A stretch of DNA of 64,000 bases from Planctomycetota bacterium (GTDB lineage: Bacteria; Planctomycetota; UBA1135; UBA2386). Location of the stretch: positions 120,439 to 184,438 of the forward strand of contig BJHM01000003.1 in assembly GCA_014192625.1 (NCBI GenBank), read 5' to 3'. A program made the position numbers and the translations under genes. Numbering within the stretch: position 1 is the first letter of the stretch; the number at the start of each line of letters is the position of its first letter. Below are positions 16,938 through 28,840 of the stretch, piece after piece. The notes under the pieces are model-generated. The model searched no databases. It was not told the DNA's origin and saw only the letters and a program-made list of their open reading frames with translations.

Positions 16938-19202
16938 GTGGACTTCCCCAAGCGCCTCCTCAACGGCACGTTTGCCATGCACCTCGTGCTCTGTTTTTTC
17001 GTGGCCAACGCACGTGGCCAAGGCCAGTGGAACAGCAAAAATTTGTTCACGCCCCGTGCCAACAGCGCGGCGTGCACGATGCCCGGATCGAACACGCAAA
17101 CGCTGGTGTTTGGCGGCGACACCGGCGTCCTCGATGATCAATCGTTCGCGCAGAGCGGCACGGGCATCGTGCGACTCCAGGTAGCTGCCAAACCACCGGC
17201 GCGCAGTGGCCATATGCTTTCGTTTGACGCGCTGCGCAATCGCGCCACTTTGTTTGGCGGGCAGGGCACGAGTGGTGCATTCGGCGATACGTGGACCTTC
17301 GACGGCACCAATTGGACGAACCGCCTGCCGCTGACTTCGCCGCCGCCTCGGGCACGCGCCGTGATGCTGTTTCATAGTGCAAGCCAGGGCATCATTTTGT
17401 TCGGCGGTCAACGTTCGCAGTTGCTGTTCGATGAAACGTGGAGCTTCGACGGCACCACCTGGACGCAGCAGGCGCATTCCGTGCGGCCACCGGCGCGGCA
17501 TCGCGCAACGGCAACAAACTTGCAGGGCGGCGACTTGGCAATGTTCGGCGGCGAAGGGTCCTTAGGAATCCGCAACGACACCTGGACCTTTGGCCTTTCG
17601 GGCTGGACGCAAACACCGGGTGTTGCACCGCCCGCTCGCGCCGATGCAGTGCTGATCCAAAGCGGCGCGGCATTGTTGCTCAGTGGCGGCACAGACGGCA
17701 GTCGCGCACTGCAAGATGTATGGGCACTGCAAAGCGGCGTCTGGTCGCTGCGCCCGCCATCCGCAAACCTCCCGCGCTATGCCGCGGCAGCAGCCGTCAC
17801 CGCAAACGGCCAGTGGCTTTTAACCTCGGGACGCGACACCAACGGCGCACTACTCGGCGACGCGCTTTTATTTAGTGCTGTTTCGTGGACGACCACGGCA
17901 CCAGCCGAGGCTCCGTCGGGACGCACGGGTGCCTGCGCCGCTTTTGACGCGGTGCGCAACGAGGTGGTGCTGTTTGGCGGCGTGGATGCGCTGTCGCAAT
18001 TGCTCGACGACACCTTCACCATGCGGGGGACTATCTGGCAGCAAAATGCCAGCGCCACGCGACCGAGTGCGAGAGAGCACGCCGCCATGGCCTATAATCC
18101 CACCCGCAACGGCACGGTCATGTTTGGCGGACGCACGTCACTGGGCGGCACCAATGACACGTGGCAATTTGACGGCACCAATTGGCAGTCACTCCCGTTC
18201 TCGGCATTACCTGCTGCGCGACAGTTTCACGCGCTCGTCATGGAACCTGCGGGTTCACTGCTCTTGTTCGGCGGCACCGACAACAACTTCTCCGTGCTGG
18301 ACGATACTTGGCGGCTCACTGCCGGCGGTTGGCAGGTGCTCGCCCCTTCCCACAAGCCAAGCGCTCGCCAGTATCACGCCATGGCCACCTTTTTGCGCAA
18401 CAACTATGTGGTGCTGTTTGGCGGCAGTGATGGCGCGACTGCGCTCGACGATACCTGGACCTTTGATGGCAGTGATTGGTCGCAGGCAACGCCAGCCACA
18501 CATCCATCCGCACGCCAGTACCATGCAATGACGTTCGCTTCGGAACGCAACGAGATCCTGCTGTTCGGTGGTCTGGACAGTAACTTCCTAGCACTGCAGG
18601 ACACATTTGGTTTCAACGGCATCACGTGGAACCCGCGCCCCTCCGCCAACCTGCCAGGCGCACGGTTTGCTGCCGCGATGGCAAGCGACGCCGTGCGCGA
18701 AGAGACCGTGCTCATCGGTGGCACGGACTCGGCCACTTGGTGGCCAGATTGCCACACGTTTCGCTCACCGATAAACGCGCAATACCTACTGGTAGGCAGC
18801 GGCTGCAGTGGCAGCAACGGCGTTCCAACACTGACCGCGGTCGACAATAGCCGACCGTGGATGACGGATACCCTGCAGCTAAGGGTCGATGGCCTGCCGC
18901 TGCAACCAAGCCCGTTGGTGATGATCTTTGGCTACACGTTTACCAACTGGAACGGCGCGCCGCTGCCGATCGATCTTTCGAGTTACGGCATGCCTGGCTG
19001 CTTTCTGCACGAAGCGTTCGACGAGACCTTGCTCTACATCCAGCCTGGCAGATTTTTTGAGATCGCGGTGCCAGTGCCACTGATCCCGCATATGAACGGC
19101 CAAAACTTTGCCAACCAAGTTCTGGTCGTCGATCCAACCGCCGGCAACCCGCTCGGAGTCACGATCAGCAACGCCTTTCGCGGCGTGATCGGCATCCGCT
19201 AG
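16938..19202 (+). CDS. secreted Kelch-repeat protein
   Basis: 754 residues from the GTG at 16938, which gives a good signal peptide (MDFPKRLLNGTFAMHLVLCF...ANARGQ). The body contains about eleven Kelch-type repeats of roughly 50 residues with the phrases VLFGG, DDTWxFDGxxW and PSARxxHAMA, forming one or two beta propellers. The C-terminal 140 residues start with GSGCSGSNGVPTL, a module that recurs in secreted proteins of this genome group and may be a sorting or cell-surface domain. Function unknown; protein or polysaccharide binding is the usual role of such propellers. Divergent from aspS with about 100 bp between. Confidence 0.85.
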   Translation: MDFPKRLLNGTFAMHLVLCFFVANARGQGQWNSKNLFTPRANSAACTMPGSNTQTLVFGGDTGVLDDQSFAQSGTGIVRLQVAAKPPARSGHMLSFDALRNRATLFGGQGTSGAFGDTWTFDGTNWTNRLPLTSPPPRARAVMLFHSASQGIILFGGQRSQLLFDETWSFDGTTWTQQAHSVRPPARHRATATNLQGGDLAMFGGEGSLGIRNDTWTFGLSGWTQTPGVAPPARADAVLIQSGAALLLSGGTDGSRALQDVWALQSGVWSLRPPSANLPRYAAAAAVTANGQWLLTSGRDTNGALLGDALLFSAVSWTTTAPAEAPSGRTGACAAFDAVRNEVVLFGGVDALSQLLDDTFTMRGTIWQQNASATRPSAREHAAMAYNPTRNGTVMFGGRTSLGGTNDTWQFDGTNWQSLPFSALPAARQFHALVMEPAGSLLLFGGTDNNFSVLDDTWRLTAGGWQVLAPSHKPSARQYHAMATFLRNNYVVLFGGSDGATALDDTWTFDGSDWSQATPATHPSARQYHAMTFASERNEILLFGGLDSNFLALQDTFGFNGITWNPRPSANLPGARFAAAMASDAVREETVLIGGTDSATWWPDCHTFRSPINAQYLLVGSGCSGSNGVPTLTAVDNSRPWMTDTLQLRVDGLPLQPSPLVMIFGYTFTNWNGAPLPIDLSSYGMPGCFLHEAFDETLLYIQPGRFFEIAVPVPLIPHMNGQNFANQVLVVDPTAGNPLGVTISNAFRGVIGIR

Positions 19203-19255
19203 CTGGCGGCGATCTGCACGAGCGACTTGTGCGAAAGTGCTTGGTTACAAAGCGC

Positions 19256-19283
19256 GGAGCGGGTTGCAGAGGAACCCTGCTCC
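19256..19283. other. hairpin between convergent genes
   Basis: GGAGC-GGGTT, a 7-nt loop, then AACCC-T-GCTCC, a 10-bp stem with one bulge. It sits 53 bp past the Kelch stop and 28 bp from the FKBP stop. No T run follows on either strand, so it is a weak bidirectional terminator candidate at best. Confidence 0.4.
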
Positions 19284-19310
19284 ACTAAACACAGCGCTCG
19301 CCGATGCGAC

Positions 19311-20444
19311 CTAGCAGCCATTTACCGAGAACAATTCAACCAGGAAAATCAGCGTCTGATTTGGGCCGATCTTGGGCGGTGAACCATTCGCGCCGTAGCC
19401 AAGTTCGCCGGGGATCTCAAACAGGAAGACGCCGCCTTTGTGCATCAGTTGAAGGCCTTCGGTCCAGCCTTTGATCACACCGTTGAGCTGAAATTCGCTC
19501 GGCATGCCGCGCGCGTGCGCGCTGTCAAACATGGTGCCGTCCGGTAGCCATCCTGAGTAGAGCGCGCTGACCGAGTCCGTGACCTTCGGACTATCGCCTT
19601 TACCAAGTTCGAGGATCTCGTATTTCAGGCCGCTCTGGGTCACCACGGTTTTCTTCGGATCGAGGGCGCGAAACTTCGGGATCTTGTGTACGCCAACCAA
19701 TTCGATGGTCCACACCGTGTCCTTCGGCAAACTCTGCACGGTGTTGCCTGGCACTACCACGCGCACAATCTCGCCCTTCTTCATCAAGCCGGCGAGTTCT
19801 TGCAAGAACGGGAATGGCAGCGTCTTTTTGGTGCCGCCGATCAGTTGCCCATTCCGATTGTCGCTGCAATCGATCAGATTGCCGTCGGGTGCAAACAGCG
19901 CATACCGAAAACCCACGCCTTCCGTTTCCTCCGCGCCCGGACCGCTACCTTCCTGCACCACTTCATACTTAGGGCCACACGGAAGCGTCTTCTGCGCCTC
20001 GGGCTTGCCTTGCGGAGGCATTTTTGGCATCCCGACCACCTTGAGCAGTTCCACCTCGAAAACCAAGGTGCTATTCGGCGGAATCGCACCGCTGTCCTGC
20101 TCGCCATAGCCGAGTTCTGGTGGCACCACGATTTTGTATTTACCGCCCGGTGACATCAGCTGCAGGGCTTCCGTCCAACCCTTGATGACTGACTTCAAAG
20201 GGAAGCGATCCGGCTTTTCGCGATCGTGCGACGAGTCGAACTTCTTGCCGGTGAGGAGCCATCCGGTGTAGTGCACCTCGACGGTGTCTGTGGCGGTTGG
20301 TTTCTGTTCTGCGCGCCCCGGTGATAACTCGCCAATCTGCAGCCCCGATGCAGTGGTCTTCATCTCTGCGCACTCGGGAATCTGCGCCAATGTGATTCCA
20401 GTGAGGAACACAACCGCAACTACGCTGGTAAAAAGATTCTTCAT
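19311..20444 (-). CDS. three-domain FKBP-type peptidyl-prolyl isomerase
   Basis: Exported proline isomerase and folding helper, 377 residues. A signal peptide (MKNLFTSVVAVVFLTGITLAQ) is followed by three FKBP domains. The first, residues 28-136, is canonical with VEVHYTGWLLTGKKFDSSHDR, VIKGW, ELGYG and LVFEVELL. The second, 145-252, is degenerate and keeps only the general fold (YALFAPDGNLIDCSDNR, GEIVRVVVPG). The third, 268-375, is nearly complete (VSALYSGWLPDGTMFDSAHARG, VIKGWTEGL, ELGYGANG). The middle domain probably acts in binding rather than catalysis. Likely periplasmic. Confidence 0.93.
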   Translation of the reverse strand: MKNLFTSVVAVVFLTGITLAQIPECAEMKTTASGLQIGELSPGRAEQKPTATDTVEVHYTGWLLTGKKFDSSHDREKPDRFPLKSVIKGWTEALQLMSPGGKYKIVVPPELGYGEQDSGAIPPNSTLVFEVELLKVVGMPKMPPQGKPEAQKTLPCGPKYEVVQEGSGPGAEETEGVGFRYALFAPDGNLIDCSDNRNGQLIGGTKKTLPFPFLQELAGLMKKGEIVRVVVPGNTVQSLPKDTVWTIELVGVHKIPKFRALDPKKTVVTQSGLKYEILELGKGDSPKVTDSVSALYSGWLPDGTMFDSAHARGMPSEFQLNGVIKGWTEGLQLMHKGGVFLFEIPGELGYGANGSPPKIGPNQTLIFLVELFSVNGC

Positions 20445-20792
20445 ATCGTTGCTGATTAGATTAGGCGGGCACTCGCGAAAAATCTCGCAAGCCCCAATAC
20501 AATCCTCGAACCAATGTCCAGCGGCGAAGCGAGGCGACAGGCCCTAGGGGATCCACTGAGGAAAAACGCTAGATCGTTGTCGACCGCGCAGCGTGCCCAG
20601 CTTGCTTCAACCGGTTAGCAGGCACCACATTTTTGGTCTAAACCGCGCGGCCAAGCCGATTGCGCTTTCAGTGCTGGTCCCGCCAACAAAAGCACAGGGG
20701 GCACGAACGCGGCAGCGCCAACGCCTGCCAACAGTCCAAAGGAGCGTCCAAAGGAGCTACGCGAATACGGCTGGTTCGCCGCCAATGCAGTC
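20445..20792. other. intergenic, two copies of a 12-bp unit, no gene
   Basis: Between the divergently oriented ends of the FKBP gene start and atpC there is no recognisable gene. It contains two perfect head-to-tail copies of gtccaaaggagc at 20734-20757. Confidence 0.5.
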
Positions 20793-20823
20793 GCAAAAAC
20801 GGCAAGCCTCAGCGCAGGCTGCC
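20793..20823 (-). terminator. intrinsic terminator of the ATP synthase operon
   Basis: On the minus strand GGCAGCCT, a 6-nt loop, and AGGC-T-TGCC form an 8-bp stem with one bulged T, followed by GTTTTTG. The hairpin overlaps the atpC stop codon (20809-20811). Confidence 0.7.
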
Positions 20824-21243
20824 GGCGCCGCTGTTCTTGCTGGCCAGCAACTCGCGCATCAACGCGCGCCTGAGCGAGGCCTCATTCTTGATGAATTCCT
20901 CACTGAGTTTGTCGAGGTTGGCGAGTTTTTCACGCGCCTTCGCTTCGGCGGCCTTCACGCGGGGCAGGTCGATCTCGGTGACCATCTCGCCGGCTTCGCA
21001 GACCAACGTGAGCACGTTGTTCTGCATCTGGGCAAACCCTTCGCTGGCAAACATCACAGCCTGCTTGCCATCCGTCTCGGTGATCCTAACGGCACCCGCG
21101 TGCGCGATCGCCGTCAGCAACGGCGCATGCAACGGCAAGATGCCGTAGCCACCGTCGATGCCACGAAATGAAACCGCAGCGACCTTGCGGTCCACCACGG
21201 TTCGGTCGGGAGTCACGACGCGCAAGTGAAGTTCGCTGGCCAT
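20809..21243 (-). CDS. atpC: F1Fo ATP synthase subunit epsilon
   Basis: Small F1 stalk subunit that couples rotation and inhibits ATP hydrolysis. 144 residues, with the N-terminal beta sandwich well conserved (LHLRVVTPDRTVVDRKVAAVSFRGIDGGYGILPLHAPLLTAI) and a C-terminal two-helix hairpin (RVKAAEAKAREKLANLDK). Last gene of the operon, 23 bp after atpD, with the transcription terminator overlapping its end. Confidence 0.95.
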   Translation of the reverse strand: MASELHLRVVTPDRTVVDRKVAAVSFRGIDGGYGILPLHAPLLTAIAHAGAVRITETDGKQAVMFASEGFAQMQNNVLTLVCEAGEMVTEIDLPRVKAAEAKAREKLANLDKLSEEFIKNEASLRRALMRELLASKNSGAGSLR

Positions 21244-21266
21244 GAGTTAGCTCCTGTGATCCCGCG

Positions 21267-22745
<1,479 letters not shown>

Positions 22746-22832
22746 CTATCGGATGCGGTCTGAGGGATGCGGTCTAAAATGGAAGCGGTCTTTTACGGAC
22801 AGCTTTACGAGAGTGGTCTTGCGTCGTCCTGG

Positions 22833-23735
22833 TCACTCAACCGCCGAGGCGCCGCCGATGATATCGAGCAGCTCCTTGGTGATGTTTTCCTGACGAGCGC
22901 GGTTGTAGACCTTCTTGATTTGTTTGTGCATGCGGACGGCAGCGTCGGTTGCTGTCTTCATTGCCATCCGGCGGCTCGCGTGCTCGCTGGCGAGTGCTTG
23001 CAGCATCGCGTCAAACACGACCGTCTCCAGAAAGCGTGGCAGCAGGCGATTCATCACCGTGGAGGCATCTGGCTCGAGCATGAAATCGAGTTCCAGCTTT
23101 GGCGCCTGCTTGCCCTGCACAGCGCCAGCAACCGTTACCGGCAGGGTCGCAATCGGCAGGAATGGCAGCGAAGTCGGTATGAACTTGATCATCGACTGGA
23201 AGCGCGAGTAGAAGATTCGCACTTCGTCGACTGCGCCGCTTTGCCACGCGTCCACCAGTGCCTGGCCAACAAGCTTGGCCGCTTCAAAGTTGGCCTTGTC
23301 GAGTGGTGGCTCGACGAAGAAGCGCTCTACCTCATAGCCACGGCGCGTGAGCCATGCATAGCCCTTGCGGCCATAGACGTAGAACTTGAATTTGCGGTTT
23401 GGATCAAGCTCTTTGATCGCCGTCACCTGACGACGCAGCTCCAACATGATGTTGCTGTTGTAAGAACCGCAGAGGCCGCGGTCCGAGGTCAGCACGAAAA
23501 ACGCCGTCGTCTGCACGGCGCGCGCGCGGAACAAGGGCAGGTCCGCCTCACTCTGCACACGACCGGCGATGCGCGCGATCATGGATTTGATCTCTTCTGT
23601 GTAGGGGTGAAAGCTCTGCGCCTTGCCCTGCACCTTGCGCATCTTCATCGATGCGACCATTTCCATCGCGCGAGTAATCTGCGCTATGCTGGCCACCGAC
23701 TTGATGCGGCCCCGGAGTTCCTTGAGATTCGCCAT
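22833..23735 (-). CDS. atpG: F1Fo ATP synthase subunit gamma
   Basis: Central rotor shaft of F1. 300 residues, with the conserved N-terminal helix (NLKELRGRIKSVASIAQITRAMEMVASMKMRK), the middle Rossmann-like domain (LTSDRGLCGSYNSNI) and the C-terminal helix (ARQENITKELLDIIGGASA). Starts 20 bp after the atpA stop. Slightly longer than the E. coli protein. Confidence 0.97.
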   Translation of the reverse strand: MANLKELRGRIKSVASIAQITRAMEMVASMKMRKVQGKAQSFHPYTEEIKSMIARIAGRVQSEADLPLFRARAVQTTAFFVLTSDRGLCGSYNSNIMLELRRQVTAIKELDPNRKFKFYVYGRKGYAWLTRRGYEVERFFVEPPLDKANFEAAKLVGQALVDAWQSGAVDEVRIFYSRFQSMIKFIPTSLPFLPIATLPVTVAGAVQGKQAPKLELDFMLEPDASTVMNRLLPRFLETVVFDAMLQALASEHASRRMAMKTATDAAVRMHKQIKKVYNRARQENITKELLDIIGGASAVE

Positions 23736-23755
23736 GGATCAGTTCCGGTCAGGTA

Positions 23756-25297
<1,542 letters not shown>

Positions 25298-25417
25298 GGT
25301 AGTCAGGTGCCGTGCGCGGCAGGCAAATGCCCGATGCGCACCGGAGTCAGCTTTTTTGGGGTGGGAACAGCGGCCAACAGGACGAATCGCAGGTCAAACA
25401 GCAGGTCAAACCAAAGT

Positions 25418-25951
25418 TCAAAACGACTTCTGCAACAGCTTCTGCTCGAGCTGTTCCAAAGTGGACTTCACGGAGCCGTCGTAAAGCATGTTGCCGACGA
25501 ATAGGCGCACACCACCGATCAAATCGGGGCGAACGCGAACCGACAGCGAGCACTTCTTTCCGCACAGTTTCTGAGCGAGCTCCTGCAGACGCGCAAGGTC
25601 ATCTGGACCAAGCGGCCTCGGCGTCTCGACCACGCCTTCCATTTCGCCGCGCTCCAACAGGCAGATCGTGCGGAACGCAGGATACAGGTCTTTCAGCGCA
25701 CCTAGGCGACGACGACGCAGCATCAAAGTCAGCAGGTTCTGCACCAACGGGTGCTTGCCGATCCCGAGCTTGTCGACGATGCGAGCCCGCTCCGCAGTAG
25801 CAATCTCAGGGCTCGTCACCAAGGCCAACACGATGGCCGACTGCAGCCCTGCGTGCAGGGACTGCAGATCGCTTTCCACCTGCACCACCGCATTCGCGGT
25901 TTTGGCCGCAAGGTGCAGTGCCGTGGCGTAGCGCTTGGCAAGCAGTGTCAT
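25418..25951 (-). CDS. atpH: F1Fo ATP synthase subunit delta
   Basis: Peripheral-stalk subunit (OSCP type) joining F1 to subunit b. 177 residues. The N-terminal helical domain starts MTLLAKRYATALHLAA and the C-terminal domain contains VRPDLIGGVRLFVGNMLYDGSVKSTLEQL, the signature of the family. Its ATG overlaps the atpF stop by 4 nt (25948-25951), which suggests translational coupling. Confidence 0.95.
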   Translation of the reverse strand: MTLLAKRYATALHLAAKTANAVVQVESDLQSLHAGLQSAIVLALVTSPEIATAERARIVDKLGIGKHPLVQNLLTLMLRRRRLGALKDLYPAFRTICLLERGEMEGVVETPRPLGPDDLARLQELAQKLCGKKCSLSVRVRPDLIGGVRLFVGNMLYDGSVKSTLEQLEQKLLQKSF

Positions 25952-26514
25952 CGGCGCTCCGTGCTCCCGGTCGCACCAACGAAATCACGCACCATCTTGC
26001 GGTGCGCTTCATCGTTGACGTCCTGCTGCAGGATCTTGCGCGTCGCCGTCATCGTCAGTTCGACCGCGAAGTTGCGGATCTCCTGCAATGCGGCGCGCTT
26101 CGTCGCCTCAATCTCGGCGTTGGCCTTGACCTGCTGGGCCTTCAGCCGCTCCTCGGCTTTTTGCTGGGCCTCAGAGGCCTGCCGCTCAGCGCGAGCGACC
26201 GCCTCTTCGACCATGCGCCGTGACTCCGCGCGCGCCTTGTCGAGCTCTGCCTTGGCTTCCGCCATGCGATGCTCGGCTTCTTTGCGCGCCGCCTCGGCCG
26301 CAACCATCGCGTCCTCGACCTTGCGGTCGCGTTCCTCGAGTGCCTTCGTGATCGGGCCATAGATCATCTTCCACATGACCGGCAGGGCCACGAAGAATGC
26401 GATCCAGGTCCAGAGCGTCGCGCCTGGAATAAATTCTAGGAGCGCGCCAAGGTCCTTGTCCTGGCCTTCAGTGGCGAGGGCAAGCAGGTGATTGGAAACG
26501 GCGAGCACGGGCAT
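25948..26514 (-). CDS. atpF: F1Fo ATP synthase subunit b
   Basis: Peripheral-stalk membrane subunit, 188 residues. One hydrophobic segment near residues 30-55 (PGATLWTWIAFFVALPVMWKMIYGPI) is followed by a long charged, alanine-rich coiled coil (residues 60-160) that dimerises and reaches F1. A non-standard short N-terminal extension precedes the membrane helix. Seven bases after atpE, overlapping atpH by 4 nt. Confidence 0.95.
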   Translation of the reverse strand: MPVLAVSNHLLALATEGQDKDLGALLEFIPGATLWTWIAFFVALPVMWKMIYGPITKALEERDRKVEDAMVAAEAARKEAEHRMAEAKAELDKARAESRRMVEEAVARAERQASEAQQKAEERLKAQQVKANAEIEATKRAALQEIRNFAVELTMTATRKILQQDVNDEAHRKMVRDFVGATGSTERR

Positions 26515-26521
26515 CCGCCGG

Positions 26522-26791
26522 TTACTTCGTCGCCATGAGTAGGCCGATCACCGCAGCAAACAGTGCCACACCTTCAACGAAGGCGGCGAGCAAAATCGCG
26601 TTGCCCTTGATGGCGTCCACTGCTTCTGGCTGACGAGCAATGCCCTCACCGGCAGAACCGCCGATCAGGCCGATGCCGATGCCAGCACCCACTGCGGCGA
26701 GACCTGCAGCCAAACCAGCACCGATGCCAAGACCAGTGTTTGCGGCAATTGCCGCCTTGATCACTGCGGGATCCTGAAGGAAAGCGAGCAT
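26522..26791 (-). CDS. atpE: F1Fo ATP synthase subunit c
   Basis: Proteolipid that forms the rotor ring. 89 residues in two hydrophobic helices joined by the polar loop ARQPE. Helix 1 is the glycine-rich GIGAGLAAGLAAVGAGIGIGLIGG; helix 2 has the ion-carrying glutamate in AAFVEGVALF. The residues around it lack the glutamine and AEST pattern of sodium-binding rings, so proton coupling is likely. The ATG at 26791 has a GGAG ribosome binding site. Confidence 0.97.
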   Translation of the reverse strand: MLAFLQDPAVIKAAIAANTGLGIGAGLAAGLAAVGAGIGIGLIGGSAGEGIARQPEAVDAIKGNAILLAAFVEGVALFAAVIGLLMATK

Positions 26792-26834
26792 TGAGAACTC
26801 CGTGACTTACTTGGGGGAATGGGAAAACAAAGGA

Positions 26835-27893
26835 TCAGTGCTCTTGGTGCATCGACGCGTAGACGAAGTTGATGCTCAGGAGCGTGAAGATGTAGGCCTG
26901 CAGCAACGTGACGAAGGCCTCGATGATGTAGACGAAAACGCCAAGGCCAACCGACGGGATCGCCGTCGCATAGGAGAGGACGCCGCCGCCCATCATCTTG
27001 GCAAACAAGAACACCAGACCAACCGCCGAGGCGATGACCAGGTGTCCGGCGAGCATGTTGGCGAACAATCGGATGGTCAACGCGAACGGCTTGACGACCA
27101 GGCTGGCGAGTTCGATGACGACCATCAGCGGGATCAACGCGATCGGCAGGCCATGCGGCAGCAGCCCCTTGAAAAAGCCAAAGACGCCATTTTTCTTCAT
27201 GCCCATGATGACCATCAGCAGCAGCGTGACGAGGGCCAGAGCCACGGTGACATACGGGGACGCCGTCGAAGTTCCAGTCTCAAAGTGCAGCTGCGGAATG
27301 CTCGGGATCAGGCCGATGCAGTTGAGCGCGGCGATGAAGAAGAACAGGAAGATAAAATACGGTGCCCACGCCCGCCCCTCTTCCTTGCCCATAACCGGGT
27401 AGACCATCTCGTCGCGGATCCACATGCAAAAGCCGCGCAGCACACGGGTGCGAAAGCTCACCGCGGTCTTGCCGAAGCTGCCCGGCACTGGCAGAAACAG
27501 CAGCATGAGAAGCACAATCGCTACCCACTGATACAAGTTGACGTTGTAGAAGGCGTAAAATGGCGCCTTCACTTCATGCGATGCGCCGTCATGCGATGTG
27601 CCGTCATGCGATGCGCCGTCATGCGAAGTCGCGTGTGCTGGCCAAATCTGGTGCGGCACACTGTGCGCGAACTGCAGCTTGAAGAACTGGTCGTTCGACA
27701 TCTCCATCGTTTTGCGACCGCCCAGCTCGGCATTTCCAGCGGGAATGCCAGCGGGAATGCCAGCGGGAATGCCAGCGGGCGTCACTTCGTGCTGCCCTGC
27801 CGGCAAAACGGGATGCGCCTGCGCCGTTACCGCGCTCACAAGGCTGCAAAAGAGCGCGAGGATGGCGAAAATGCTATGGCGAAGGGCGGGCAT
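26835..27893 (-). CDS. atpB: F1Fo ATP synthase subunit a with repeat-expanded N-terminus
   Basis: Proton-channel stator subunit, 352 residues from the ATG at 27893. The core (residues 110-350) has the usual helices and the essential arginine R275 in ALTIRLFANMLAGH. The N-terminus is unusual: a signal-like hydrophobic stretch (HSIFAILALFCSLVSAVTA), then about 85 periplasmic residues containing PAGI repeats (38-53) and SHDGA/SHDGT repeats (90-107), each encoded by tandem DNA repeats. The long upstream frame to 28286 overlaps the neighbouring gene and is not used. Two bases after the AtpI-like gene. Confidence 0.95.
   Translation of the reverse strand: MPALRHSIFAILALFCSLVSAVTAQAHPVLPAGQHEVTPAGIPAGIPAGIPAGNAELGGRKTMEMSNDQFFKLQFAHSVPHQIWPAHATSHDGASHDGTSHDGASHEVKAPFYAFYNVNLYQWVAIVLLMLLFLPVPGSFGKTAVSFRTRVLRGFCMWIRDEMVYPVMGKEEGRAWAPYFIFLFFFIAALNCIGLIPSIPQLHFETGTSTASPYVTVALALVTLLLMVIMGMKKNGVFGFFKGLLPHGLPIALIPLMVVIELASLVVKPFALTIRLFANMLAGHLVIASAVGLVFLFAKMMGGGVLSYATAIPSVGLGVFVYIIEAFVTLLQAYIFTLLSINFVYASMHQEH
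27574..27633. repeat. 15-bp tandem repeat inside atpB
   Basis: Three copies of tcatgcgatgcgccg (the middle one with one change) plus a diverged fourth, encoding a histidine/aspartate-rich SHDGA/T array in the periplasmic N-terminus of subunit a. In frame, so the protein is preserved. Confidence 0.95.
27736..27779. repeat. 12-bp tandem repeat inside atpB
   Basis: Three perfect copies of ccagcgggaatg and a partial fourth, encoding PAGI repeats in the subunit a N-terminus. In frame. Confidence 0.95.
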
Positions 27894-27895
27894 GT

Positions 27896-28399
27896 TCAGC
27901 GGCTTTGGACCTGAGCAACGCGAGAACGATCGGCGAGCGCACGCGCCAACAGCACTACAGAAACCAGTTGGAAGACTAGCGAAGCGGCCGCGAATGCGAC
28001 CGCAAACGCTACTAGGAAAGGGAATTTCATCCCAGCCAATGCCAAGCAACCAAAGCTCGCACCGAGCACGGCAAGCTTCACGACGAACGCTGCACCGAGC
28101 AAGGTTTGCAATCGTGCCGAGGCCAAGGGGCCGTCGCGTTCTACCGGGCTCTGCAACGTGATGCGAACATAGGCGATGGTTGCCAACGCAACCGCTACCA
28201 GCGCAAAGAAAAGTCCAAGCCAGACTGCCGTTGTCGACTCGCCAGGGATCACGCCAACTGCCTGACCAATGAATACCAAACTGCAAACCAGCAAAAGCGC
28301 CACCGCCAAGCCAGGCGCGAGGGCACGTAGCGCCCTCAGAGACGCTTTTGGTGCCGCTATCGGCACTGGGTTTACAAACTCAGGGCTATTGGAGGTCAT
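27896..28399 (-). CDS. AtpI-like small membrane protein of the ATP synthase operon
   Basis: 167 residues with about four hydrophobic helices (LAVALLLVCSLVFIGQAVG, AVWLGLFFALVAVALATIAYV, LGAAFVVKLAVLGASFGCLAL, FLVAFAVAFAAASLVFQLVSVVLLARAL). No strong motif is seen, but size, topology and position between atpZ and atpB match AtpI-type assembly factors for the c-ring. The ATG overlaps the end of atpZ by 14 nt and the TGA stop lies 2 nt before the atpB start. The name is therefore a context-based proposal. Confidence 0.6.
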   Translation of the reverse strand: MTSNSPEFVNPVPIAAPKASLRALRALAPGLAVALLLVCSLVFIGQAVGVIPGESTTAVWLGLFFALVAVALATIAYVRITLQSPVERDGPLASARLQTLLGAAFVVKLAVLGASFGCLALAGMKFPFLVAFAVAFAAASLVFQLVSVVLLARALADRSRVAQVQSR

Positions 28400-28697
28400 C
28401 AGTTCGATCGGGATTCGCAGGGCGCGGCGAGGTCGAGGCCTCTTCCAACTTCTTCACTACCTTTGGACGTGAGCGATTGCCAAACCCAAGCACATCGGGC
28501 GCGAGTTCGTGCACCAAGTGGATTCCTCCACCAAGGATGCCGAGCAGCGAGCCCCCCAGCACGAACCAAGGATTCGTGCCGAGTTTGCTGTCGAGCCATG
28601 AGCCACCTAGAGCAAACAGTGCGACCGAGACGGCGAACGTCAGGCCGGCACCAAAAGCCCCAGAGGAACTCGTTGGCTTAGAAGTCAAAGCAACCAT
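28386..28697 (-). CDS. AtpZ/AtpI family ATP synthase accessory protein
   Basis: 103 residues with two transmembrane helices in the AtpZ (F0F1-ATPase subunit, Ca/Mg-transport-like) arrangement: AGLTFAVSVALFALGGSWLDSKLGTNPWFVLGGSLLGILGGGIHLV. The GxWLDxxxGTxPxxxxxGxxLG pattern is the family hallmark. The ATG at 28697 gives the expected short N-terminus; longer frames add unrelated residues. First gene of the operon, divergent from the gene at 28857. Confidence 0.85.
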   Translation of the reverse strand: MVALTSKPTSSSGAFGAGLTFAVSVALFALGGSWLDSKLGTNPWFVLGGSLLGILGGGIHLVHELAPDVLGFGNRSRPKVVKKLEEASTSPRPANPDRTDDLQ

Positions 28698-28783
28698 CCC
28701 AGTTTGAAGAGAACAAGAACGAGGGCGCGGAAGATAGGGAGGCAGCAGCAGAAGGCAATGGAGATTTCTCATGGTTTTCCGGC

Positions 28784-28840
28784 GGAACGTGAACCCGGCG
28801 TTCCCCTGCGACTTACCGCGGATGGGCCGCGGCTTTTTTA
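28784..28840 (+). promoter_or_regulatory. attenuator-like leader: two hairpins and a T run before the 28857 gene
   Basis: GGAACG (28784-28789) pairs with CGTTCC (28799-28804). Twelve bases later CCGCGG (28816-28821) pairs with CCGCGG (28827-28832) and is followed by CTTTTTTA. This terminator-shaped element lies between the promoter region and the ribosome binding site (GGAG at 28846) of the downstream gene, so transcription may be conditionally stopped there. No known riboswitch class is recognised. Confidence 0.5.

Noticed and set aside
16835..17122. Longer start for aspS
   Set aside because: It adds 96 residues unlike any aspartyl-tRNA synthetase and overlaps the divergent Kelch gene.
27894..28286. 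Long N-terminus of subunit a
   Set aside because: The extra 131 residues overlap the AtpI-like gene in another frame and lack family similarity; the ATG at 27893 starts a signal-like segment.
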